Below, in pieces: positions 28,038-34,775 of a stretch of DNA of 64,000 nucleotides. Numbering within the stretch: the stretch's first letter is position 1; each line of letters starts with the position of its first letter. A program made the translations under genes and the position numbers. The stretch is taken from positions 1 through 64,000 of the forward strand of contig JAFXTC010000045.1 of NCBI GenBank assembly GCA_017525235.1. Reading direction: 5' to 3'. Source of the DNA: Bacteroidaceae bacterium. GTDB taxonomy: Bacteria; Bacteroidota; Bacteroidia; Bacteroidales; Bacteroidaceae. Under the pieces are notes generated by a model that was given only the letters and a program-made list of their open reading frames with translations, searched no databases and had not been told where the DNA came from.

Positions 28038-28205
28038 ACGGCATACCACCATACCACCATACCATTTGTGAAATCGATTTGCAGCAAATTTTAGGTGGAC
28101 GTTATGTTTATATTATATAATTATATAATATAAAAGTTAAATCTCCTAAGATGGTATGTTGATAATGCAAAAACTAAATGGTACGGTGGTATGGTGGTAT
28201 GCCGT
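28038..28205. repeat. 168-bp concentric palindrome (MITE-like or large RNA hairpin)
   Basis: 30-base arms at 28038-28067 (starting ACGGCATACCACC) and 28176-28205 (ending GGTGGTATGCCGT) are reverse complements with one mismatch. At the same centre lies a perfect 28-bp AT-only palindrome (28107-28134). Intermediate blocks (TTTTAGG near 28090 against CCTAAGA near 28145) also pair partly. The arms themselves consist of CCATACCA-type words. No coding sequence lies inside. Confidence 0.75.
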
Positions 28206-28259
28206 TGTATTCTCATTGTGTTTTATATGTTTTTCAAGTATGTTTTTTCTGTTAAATAA

Positions 28260-28291
28260 TTTGGAAAGTACATTACATAGTCGTACCTTTG
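28260..28291 (+). promoter_or_regulatory. promoter upstream of the 22-bp iteron array
   Basis: TTTG at 28260-28263, a 20-base spacer and TACCTTTG at 28284-28291. Transcription from here would run through the iterons and into the flavoprotein gene, with a leader of about 165 bases. Confidence 0.6.
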
Positions 28292-28342
28292 TGTTGCGAT
28301 TGAGAAGCGATTAGGAGCAGGGATGAGGGGGAGAAAAAGATG

Positions 28343-28430
28343 CTACACGTAGACTCGGCAAAGACTACACGTGAACTTTGCAAAGTCTACACGTGGAAAT
28401 GACAAAGTCTACACGTGGCGTTTTTAACAT
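28343..28430 (+). repeat. four 22-bp iterons containing CTACACGT
   Basis: CTACACGT begins at 28343, 28365, 28387 and 28409, exactly 22 bases apart (two helical turns). The last three copies continue to CTACACGTG, with the palindromic CACGTG core. The linkers are partly conserved (GCAAAGA, GCAAAGT, ACAAAGT), and ACTTTGCAAAGT between copies 2 and 3 is itself a perfect palindrome. This looks like a helically phased protein-binding array just upstream of a gene. Confidence 0.75.
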
Positions 28431-28444
28431 TTCAGAAAAAGGGT

Positions 28445-28452
28445 TACCTTTG
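28445..28452 (+). promoter_or_regulatory. possible proximal -7 element of the flavoprotein gene
   Basis: TACCTTTG fits TAnnTTTG, but the -33 region is only T-rich. The start codon is 9 bases downstream, so a transcript from here would be almost leaderless. Confidence 0.4.
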
Positions 28453-28461
28453 CAGATTTAA

Positions 28462-29661
28462 ATGGGAAATAGGTTATCGATAGCAGTCATTGGAGCTGGC
28501 GCTGCAGGTTGCTTCTGCGCCATCAACCTGAAGCGTATGATGCCAGATGCCGAGGTTCATCTCTTCGAGAGCAAATTGAAAGCGCTGGCCAAGGTGGCTG
28601 TGACGGGTGGGGGACGCTGCAACCTGACAAACACCTTCAAGGGGGTTAAGAACCTGCAAGAGGTTTATCCACGTGGCGAGAAACTGATGCGCAGAGCCCT
28701 TTCTGTGTTCAGTGCTGAAGATACCTGTGCATGGTTTGAAAAGGAAGGTGTAAGACTTATAGCACAAGAGGATGAATGTATCTTTCCTCAGTCGCAAAAC
28801 GCTATGCAGATTGTAAATACTTTGCTGTACAATATAAAAGGATTAGATATTCAAATGCATCTGAATGAGAAAGTTATGCGCATTGACTTAAACCAATGGG
28901 ATAGGGTGGTGGTAACGACAGGAGGACATCCGACACGTTCAGGTTTCAGGCTTTTAGACGGACTTGACATCCCCATTGAAACGCCCGTTCCATCGCTGTT
29001 CACTTTTAACATCGAGGGTGATTGGCATCAACAGCTGATGGGCACCGTTGTGGAAGATGTGCAGGCTTCCATTCCAGGAACAAAGATGCGCAGTAACGGG
29101 GCACTCCTGCTTACACACTGGGGCATGAGCGGACCTGCTATTCTGAAGCTGTCGTCATACGCAGCACGCTATCTGGCAGAACATGATTACAAAAGTCCGC
29201 TCTGCATTAACTGGATGGGAAAAATGACTGAGCAGGAGGTGCGTGATATGTTATACACGATGATGCAACAACATGCACAGAAACTCATCACCAGTGCCTA
29301 TCCGCAGCGTTTCACCAGCAAACACTGGAACATGCTCCTCTCACGTATGGGTATTCCTGCTACACAACGTTGGGGCGCGTTAAATGCGAAACATATTAAC
29401 AAGATGCTTTCTGTACTTACTGCCGATATCTATCAGATAACAGGCCGATGTCCTTTTAAGGAAGAGTTTGTGACGTGTGGAGGCGTATCACTCAAAGCCA
29501 TCAATATAAACACATTGCAAAGTAAGCAATACCCAAGTCTTTACTTTGCCGGCGAAGTGCTCGACGTCGATGCTGTCACAGGCGGATTCAACCTGCAGGC
29601 AGCTTGGAGCATGGGGTACGTAGTAGCAAAAAATATATTTACATCATATCAAAACCAGTAA
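28462..29661 (+). CDS. FAD-dependent oxidoreductase, HI0933/BaiN family
   Basis: A 399-residue flavoprotein. The dinucleotide-binding motif VIGAGAAGCFCAINL lies at residues 9-23, followed by AKVAVTGGGRCNLTN (about 47-61), the family hallmark. The second half has GPAILKLSSYAARYL and the C-terminal FAD contact YFAGEVLDVDAVTGGFNLQ with AWSMGYV. The family includes BaiN, proposed in bile-acid dehydroxylation, but most members are uncharacterised. The activity here is unknown. The ATG at 28462 follows directly after the iteron array and a -7-like element. Three genes follow closely on the same strand. Confidence 0.85.
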   Translation: MGNRLSIAVIGAGAAGCFCAINLKRMMPDAEVHLFESKLKALAKVAVTGGGRCNLTNTFKGVKNLQEVYPRGEKLMRRALSVFSAEDTCAWFEKEGVRLIAQEDECIFPQSQNAMQIVNTLLYNIKGLDIQMHLNEKVMRIDLNQWDRVVVTTGGHPTRSGFRLLDGLDIPIETPVPSLFTFNIEGDWHQQLMGTVVEDVQASIPGTKMRSNGALLLTHWGMSGPAILKLSSYAARYLAEHDYKSPLCINWMGKMTEQEVRDMLYTMMQQHAQKLITSAYPQRFTSKHWNMLLSRMGIPATQRWGALNAKHINKMLSVLTADIYQITGRCPFKEEFVTCGGVSLKAININTLQSKQYPSLYFAGEVLDVDAVTGGFNLQAAWSMGYVVAKNIFTSYQNQ

Positions 29662-29670
29662 TCAGAAATT

Positions 29671-30300
29671 ATGAGACTACTTTATATAATAATGTTAATG
29701 TTCTCTCTGTCGGTTAGCAGTACGGCAGCAACAAATAAAAAACAGGGAGATGATGCCTGGGAGTTGTTCGACAAAGTATTCAAAATGGTTTTCGGACCCG
29801 ATGGCTCGTCGCTTACTTACTCGGTAAATATTGCCGGACTATATAAAACGCAGGGCGATGTGATATACAAGAATAAGAAAATATGCTATGAGGAAAAGCG
29901 TTTCGGTGCTTGGGAAGACGGGAAGGTAGCTTATATGGTGGATAAGGAAAAGAAGAAAGTTGACATTCACGACTTCAACGACGAAAAAAAGGATAAGTAT
30001 CTGTCGATGTTCAAATACGACGTGAACAACTTTGCCTATAGCTATAAGGAAAAAGGCGAGTATTACGAACTGACGGCCAAGGTGAAGAATGCCAAGTTCT
30101 TTGGCATACGTTCCTGTACGGCGCTTATTAAGAAAAGCAACCTGCATCCTGTAAGCCTTTCCATTAAGCTGGCATTCATCACCACTACGGTGCAGATATC
30201 CAATTTCCATAGTGGAGGCATTGATGACAGTGCGTTTATCTTCCCAAAAGAGCGTTTTGCTGGCTATACATACGTGGATCATCGGGGGGAGAAAAAGTGA
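29671..30300 (+). CDS. exported LolA-like protein
   Basis: A 209-residue protein with a signal peptide (MRLLYIIMLMFSLSVSSTAA). The body alternates beta strands (YSVNIAGLYKTQGDVIYKNK, YEEKRFGAWEDGKVAYMVD), in the manner of the LolA/LolB or DUF4412-type half-barrel that binds lipid-like ligands. The similarity is structural by eye and no diagnostic motif is present. It lies 9 bases after the flavoprotein gene and ends 19 bases before menA, within one operon. Confidence 0.5.
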   Translation: MRLLYIIMLMFSLSVSSTAATNKKQGDDAWELFDKVFKMVFGPDGSSLTYSVNIAGLYKTQGDVIYKNKKICYEEKRFGAWEDGKVAYMVDKEKKKVDIHDFNDEKKDKYLSMFKYDVNNFAYSYKEKGEYYELTAKVKNAKFFGIRSCTALIKKSNLHPVSLSIKLAFITTTVQISNFHSGGIDDSAFIFPKERFAGYTYVDHRGEKK

Positions 30301-30332
30301 AGAATGAAAGAATGAAAAAATGAAAAATGAAA
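30299..30332. repeat. GAATGAAA word repeat at the menA start
   Basis: GAAGAATGAAAGAATGAAAA and further ATGAAAAA words run across the gap and into the first codons of menA (ATG at 30320). The array supplies several ATG triplets in different frames. The chosen start is the last one in frame with the UbiA domain. Confidence 0.55.
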
Positions 30333-31246
30333 TAGAGATAAGGCAGAACTCTTTAAAAGCATGGGTGTTAGCAGCAAGGCCCAAGACACTTACAGGAGCT
30401 GTGATACCTGTGATTCTGGGTGCTTCATTGGCTTATCACGATGGGGTGATGAACTGGCCTTTGGTAGTCTGTTGTGCACTTTTTGCGGGCTTTATGCAGA
30501 TTGCAGCCAATATGATTAACGACCTTTACGATTTCCTAAAAGGAACAGACCGTGAGGACCGTCTAGGCCCCGAACGAGCTTGTGCACAAGGTTGGATTAC
30601 ACCCAAGGCCATGCGATATGGCATAGCGGCAGTATTATGTTTAGCATCATTAGCTGGTCTGGTAGCATTTTGGCTCTGCAGGGAAATGTTGCCATATCAA
30701 GGTTGGGAACTGATAATCACAGGATTGGCCTGCATCCTGTTTGCCTTCCTATATACTTACGGACTTTCTTATCTGGGACTGGGCGATGTGTTGGTGTTGG
30801 TGTTCTTCGGACTGGTTCCCGTCTGCGGTACATATTACATACAGGCACATGTCATAAACATGCCCGTCATACTCTTAGGACTTATTTCCGGTATCAGCAT
30901 AGATGCCTTACTGGTCATCAATAACTATCGTGACAGAGAACAAGACCGTATTTCGGGCAAAAAAACACTTGTCGTCATTTTGGGTGAGAGATTTGGCGTG
31001 TATCATTATTTTGTTATTAGCATCGTCTCATGTTGGCTGGCTATTTTATTATGCTGTATTATTGGAGGTAAGCTGCTGTATTTCCAACTGGCATCAGTAA
31101 TATATCTCTCACTTCATATATATGCATGGATTAAGATGAAACAAATACGTAGCGGCAAAGCCTTGAATCATATTCTTGGTCTCACAAGCAGAAACATGTT
31201 CATTTTCGCCATACTTTTAGCCGCAGCAATCTTTTTTAGCCGATAA
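30320..31246 (+). CDS. menA: 1,4-dihydroxy-2-naphthoate polyprenyltransferase
   Basis: A 308-residue integral membrane protein of the UbiA prenyltransferase family with eight to nine hydrophobic helices. The first prenyl-diphosphate/Mg site is NMINDLYDFLKGTD (about residues 64-77), followed by RLGPERACAQGWITP, typical of MenA. The second site is NNYRDREQDRISGKKTLVV (about 195-213). MenA prenylates DHNA to demethylmenaquinone, consistent with menaquinone as the anaerobic quinone of Bacteroidota. Other men genes are not in the window. The start ATG lies within a word-repeat array. Confidence 0.9.
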   Translation: MKNEIEIRQNSLKAWVLAARPKTLTGAVIPVILGASLAYHDGVMNWPLVVCCALFAGFMQIAANMINDLYDFLKGTDREDRLGPERACAQGWITPKAMRYGIAAVLCLASLAGLVAFWLCREMLPYQGWELIITGLACILFAFLYTYGLSYLGLGDVLVLVFFGLVPVCGTYYIQAHVINMPVILLGLISGISIDALLVINNYRDREQDRISGKKTLVVILGERFGVYHYFVISIVSCWLAILLCCIIGGKLLYFQLASVIYLSLHIYAWIKMKQIRSGKALNHILGLTSRNMFIFAILLAAAIFFSR

Positions 31247-31283
31247 ACGACAACAAACTAAACATAACACCTGTTAATTAAAA

Positions 31284-32246
31284 ATGAAGGCGGCAGCTCT
31301 TATAAAACAGAATTCCTTGTTTATTTCCATGGCTATCGGAGCTCTGGTTTATGAGACGTTTGCGCATATTTCCTTTTTACAACCTGCAGGCCAGATGCTT
31401 GGACCATATCTGAGGGATTGGCTTCCCATTGGACTTTTCCTGTTACTTTACGCAACATTTTGCAAAATCAAGATTTCTGAGATGAAGCCGCGAACATGGC
31501 ATTTCGTTATTCAGCTGGTTCGAACCTCCATATCGGCATTCATGGTACTTCTTATTGTTCTTTTTGGAAGCAATGCCGACGTTAAACTGATTCTCGAAGG
31601 AATGTTCATCTGCTTCATCTGTCCAACGGCTGCAGCAGTTGTGGTTGTTACAGAGAAACTTGGCGGCAGCATCGGCTCACTGACTATGTTTACCATCATA
31701 GCCAATATTGTTACCATGATTATTATTCCTCTTTTCTTTCCTATGGTAGAAAGAGGAGCTGACATCACCTTTTTATCCTCCATGCTTATGGTGTTGCGCA
31801 ACGTGACAGTGGTTCTGGTTGTACCACTCTTTCTGGCTCTGTTGTCGCGACGTGTGATGCCTAACTTTGTGTCGCGTCTCAACAAACACAAAGACATAGG
31901 TTTTTATATTTGGTGTGTAAACCTCAGTATCGTAACGGGAATTACTTTATATAACATAGAGCAAAGCAGCATTACCGGACAAGTGCTCTGGATCTTGTTA
32001 CTTGCTCCTTTGGGCGTGTGCCTTCTTCAGTTCGGACTCGGTAAGCTGATTGGTCGTTATTGGAACGACAGCATAAGTGCCGGACAGGCTTTAGGACAGA
32101 AAAACACAGTCGTTGGTATCTGGCTTACGCTGACATTCCTGAATCCGCTTGCTGCCATCTCACCCGGAGCATACGTGCTGTGGCAGAATCTGGTTAACGG
32201 TTGGCAGATATGGTACAAGGAGAAACACGGGAGTGTAAAATGGTAA
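31284..32246 (+). CDS. membrane transporter, BASS (bile acid:sodium symporter)-like
   Basis: A 320-residue polytopic protein with nine to ten hydrophobic segments. The segments FICFICPTAAAVVVVTEKLGG and GQALGQKNTVVGIWL resemble the crossover helices and the second repeat of the BASS/SBF transporter fold. The substrate is unknown; organic anions or precursors of cofactors are family possibilities. It follows menA by 37 bases, so it may belong to the same transcript. An alternative is the related auxin-efflux-carrier group. Confidence 0.6.
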   Translation: MKAAALIKQNSLFISMAIGALVYETFAHISFLQPAGQMLGPYLRDWLPIGLFLLLYATFCKIKISEMKPRTWHFVIQLVRTSISAFMVLLIVLFGSNADVKLILEGMFICFICPTAAAVVVVTEKLGGSIGSLTMFTIIANIVTMIIIPLFFPMVERGADITFLSSMLMVLRNVTVVLVVPLFLALLSRRVMPNFVSRLNKHKDIGFYIWCVNLSIVTGITLYNIEQSSITGQVLWILLLAPLGVCLLQFGLGKLIGRYWNDSISAGQALGQKNTVVGIWLTLTFLNPLAAISPGAYVLWQNLVNGWQIWYKEKHGSVKW

Positions 32247-32281
32247 ATCCACCCCTTTTCAGAGATGGATTAGCCATATTT

Positions 32282-32411
32282 TAAGTTGAAAGTTAAAAGT
32301 GTAAAGTTTAGAGTCAGTTGAAAAAGTGGATAGTATATAGTATAAGGTAATAAACTGGTTAAACTATAAACTTACCGCTGACTTTAAACTCTAAACACTA
32401 AACTTTAAACT
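32282..32411. repeat. word-repeat inverted array between convergent genes
   Basis: AAGTTAAAAGTGTAAAGTTT with GAGTCAG (about 32287-32316) is mirrored by CTGACTTTAAACTCTAAACA and further ACTTTAAAC words (32375-32411). The inverted halves could fold into a long imperfect hairpin between the transporter and rubrerythrin genes, and may serve both transcripts as an end signal. No reading frame is present. Confidence 0.55.
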
Positions 32412-32975
32412 TTACTTCTTGAAATAGCGGTTGAACAAGCCTTGGAAACCAGCACCATGACGTGCCTCGTCATTTGCCATTTCGTGAACAGAATCGTGGA
32501 TAGCATCCAGGTTCAGCTGCTTAGCAACCTTGGCGATCTCCATCTTGCCTTTGCAAGCACCTTCTTCTGCCATCATACGCTTCTCAACATTCGTTTTGGT
32601 ATCCCAAACAACCTCGCCTAGCATCTCTGCAAAGCGTGAAGCGTGGTCAGCCTCCTCAAAGGCATAACGCTTGAATGCTTCTGCAATCTCGGGATAACCC
32701 TCACGGTCGGCCTGACGACTCATAGCCAGATACATACCAACCTCGGAACATTCGCCCATGAAGTGGTCCTTCAGACCTTGACGAACGAAATCACCTTCTG
32801 CACCAGCAGGAATAGCATCAGCAATACCCAACTCGTGTTCAGTTACAAACTGCAGAGGAGCATCATCATCAACCTTCTTAAACTTACTTCCAGGAACTTT
32901 GCACTGGGGGCACTTCTCGGGAGCGGTGTCACCTTCGTGAACATAACCGCATACAGGACATATCCATTTTGCCAT
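32412..32975 (-). CDS. rbr: rubrerythrin, N-terminal rubredoxin-like domain
   Basis: A 187-residue non-heme iron protein. The rubredoxin-type site with four cysteines (C6, C9 in CPVCG; C22, C25 in CPQC) is at the N-terminus, the 'reverse' order compared with classical rubrerythrin. A diiron four-helix bundle follows, with [19 protein letters not shown] and [15 protein letters not shown], and the second E-x2-H near the C-terminus ([16 protein letters not shown]). It reduces hydrogen peroxide in anaerobes. The upstream region has a promoter with a TACATTTG -7 and an inverted repeat that may be an operator. Confidence 0.9.
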   Translation of the reverse strand: MAKWICPVCGYVHEGDTAPEKCPQCKVPGSKFKKVDDDAPLQFVTEHELGIADAIPAGAEGDFVRQGLKDHFMGECSEVGMYLAMSRQADREGYPEIAEAFKRYAFEEADHASRFAEMLGEVVWDTKTNVEKRMMAEEGACKGKMEIAKVAKQLNLDAIHDSVHEMANDEARHGAGFQGLFNRYFKK

Positions 32976-33000
32976 AATCTAATAATTTTTACTTGGTAAA

Positions 33001-33047
33001 ACATTTGTTACATTGCAAATGTAAACATAAAAAGTCAATCACACAAG
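33001..33047 (-). promoter_or_regulatory. rubrerythrin promoter with overlapping inverted repeat
   Basis: On the minus strand TTG (33046-33044), a 20-base spacer and TACATTTG (33023-33016). ACATTTG at 33001-33007 and CAAATGT at 33016-33022 form an inverted repeat that overlaps the -7 element and the start site. A repressor there would block transcription. Confidence 0.6.
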
Positions 33048-33100
33048 AAATTATACTCACTATTAGGTATTTTTCACTTTTTTGATGAAACCAATGGCAA

Positions 33101-34705
33101 TTATTTTATCAGATTGCCCAAGATGCTGCGTGTAAGCTCGCGCGTTGCTGTGCGGGTAGCTGTGCTTACTGCATTCTTTGTTACCTTCTTAGTGATTGAA
33201 TCCTTTGAACGACTCTTACTGCCAGTTACTTTATTGGCTACATGCGTACCAAGGGCAGCAGTAACGCTGGTAATGACGGCTGCGAAAATCTTTCCGAAGA
33301 TAGACTTCTTAAAGCCCCCACCCTTCTTTGATTTAGAGGAGGCATTCTCTTGTTCTTTTGCTACCTGCTTTTCCTGTTCAGCAACCTCTCGTGCTTCGGC
33401 TTCTGCTTTTGCTTCCGCTTCGCTCTGTGCCAAAAGCACTTCGAAGGCACTTTCACGGTCAATCATCGTGTCATAGCGGCCATAGATACGCGAGCACTTG
33501 ATAATCTGGTCGCGCTGTGCTGCTGTGATGGCGCCAATCTGACTGAGCGGGAAGAGTATCTTGGCGCGTTCTACAACATTGGGTGTTCCTTTTTCATCGA
33601 GGAAAGAAACAAGGGCTTCGCCCGTACCAAGTTCCATGATGGCATCCTCGGTCTTGAAGTCGGGATTGGCACGGAACGTCTCTGCGGCGGCTCTTACATT
33701 TTTCTGCTCCTTGGGTGTAAAAGCGCGAAGGGCATGCTGTACCCTGTTGCCTAACTGTGCCAAAACAGAATCGGGTATATCTGTAGGATTCTGTGTCACA
33801 AAGTAAACCCCTACCCCTTTGCTGCGAATAAGGCGAACTACCTGCTCTATCTTATCCACCAGACTCTTTGGCGTATCTGTAAATAAGGTATGTGCCTCGT
33901 CGAAGAAGAATACCAGTCTGGGTAACTCCTGATCGCCTACTTCTGGCAGACGAGCATAGAGGTCGGACAAGAGCCAAAGCAGGAAGGTTGAATAAAGCTT
34001 GGGATTGAGCATCAGCTTATCCGCTGCCAGTACGTTCATCATTCCTTTCCCGTCAGCGCTGCACTGCAGGAGGTCCATGATGTCGAAGGCTGGCTCACCA
34101 AAGAACTTGTCGGCTCCCTGATTCTCCAAGGCAAGGAGAGCACGCTGAATAGCACCTACACTGGCTGTAGACACATTACCGTATGTCTTGGTTAGCTCAG
34201 ATGCGTGGTCGGCAATATATGAGAGCATAGCACGCAAATCCTTTAGATCGAGCAGCAACAGCCCCCTCTCGTCTGCGACCTTGAACAAGATGGTGAGCAC
34301 ACCAGCCTGCACCTCGTTCAGTTCCATGAGTCGGGACATCAGCTCTGGGCCCATATTGGAAATGGTAGTGCGCATGGGATGTCCCTGCTCGCCAAAGACA
34401 TCGTAGAAACAGACGGGACTACCATGAAACTGTGGATTCGCGATGCCGAACTCAGCACAGCGCTTCTCTATGAAGCCCGACATCTGACCTGTCTGACTGA
34501 TACCTGAAAGGTCGCCCTTCATATCAGCCATGAAGCAAGGCACGCCAGCCTGAGAGAATGTCTCTGCCAACACCTGCAAGGTCACGGTTTTTCCTGTACC
34601 TGTAGCTCCAGCTATCAGTCCATGACGGTTTGCCATTTTGCCACAAAGGCATATCGGTCCTTTTTGACCGTGTGCCACATATAAACGCTTGTCGTCAGTT
34701 AGCAT
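33101..34705 (-). CDS. HerA-like ATPase, DUF853 family
   Basis: A 534-residue cytoplasmic ATPase. Walker A is GATGTGKT (residues 33-40). The Walker B region is [15 protein letters not shown] (about 262-276), and a HerA-type C-terminal motif occurs in [20 protein letters not shown]. Residues about 435-480 are an Ala/Glu/Lys-rich coiled coil ([17 protein letters not shown]). The tail is Lys/Ser/Thr-rich. DUF853 proteins resemble HerA/FtsK-type DNA translocases, but their role is not established. No nuclease (NurA or similar) gene is adjacent. Confidence 0.85.
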   Translation of the reverse strand: MLTDDKRLYVAHGQKGPICLCGKMANRHGLIAGATGTGKTVTLQVLAETFSQAGVPCFMADMKGDLSGISQTGQMSGFIEKRCAEFGIANPQFHGSPVCFYDVFGEQGHPMRTTISNMGPELMSRLMELNEVQAGVLTILFKVADERGLLLLDLKDLRAMLSYIADHASELTKTYGNVSTASVGAIQRALLALENQGADKFFGEPAFDIMDLLQCSADGKGMMNVLAADKLMLNPKLYSTFLLWLLSDLYARLPEVGDQELPRLVFFFDEAHTLFTDTPKSLVDKIEQVVRLIRSKGVGVYFVTQNPTDIPDSVLAQLGNRVQHALRAFTPKEQKNVRAAAETFRANPDFKTEDAIMELGTGEALVSFLDEKGTPNVVERAKILFPLSQIGAITAAQRDQIIKCSRIYGRYDTMIDRESAFEVLLAQSEAEAKAEAEAREVAEQEKQVAKEQENASSKSKKGGGFKKSIFGKIFAAVITSVTAALGTHVANKVTGSKSRSKDSITKKVTKNAVSTATRTATRELTRSILGNLIK

Positions 34706-34733
34706 AATTGATGAGATTTCATATTAAAAGTTA

Positions 34734-34757
34734 AGAGCCATGAAATTTCATGGCTCT
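34734..34757 (-). terminator. hairpin after the 959-residue protein gene
   Basis: A perfect 24-bp palindrome (AGAGCCATGAAA / TTTCATGGCTCT) lies 18 bases after the stop of the minus-strand gene. It is followed on that strand by TTAACTTTTAA, so it could terminate transcription from either direction. Confidence 0.6.
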
Positions 34758-34775
34758 CAACTATTTTAATTGTGG

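Noticed and set aside
28038..28205. Invertible promoter (inverton)
   Set aside because: The arms would allow inversion, but no TTTG/TAnnTTTG promoter lies inside, the interior is itself nearly symmetrical, and no recombinase gene is adjacent.
28343..28430. CRISPR-like array
   Set aside because: The period is only 22 bases, the conserved core is 8-9 bases, the linkers are not unique spacers, and no cas gene is present. It fits iterons.
32282..32411. Small RNA gene
   Set aside because: The inverted word array could fold, but no promoter of the TTTG/TAnnTTTG type faces into it. A shared transcript end is simpler.
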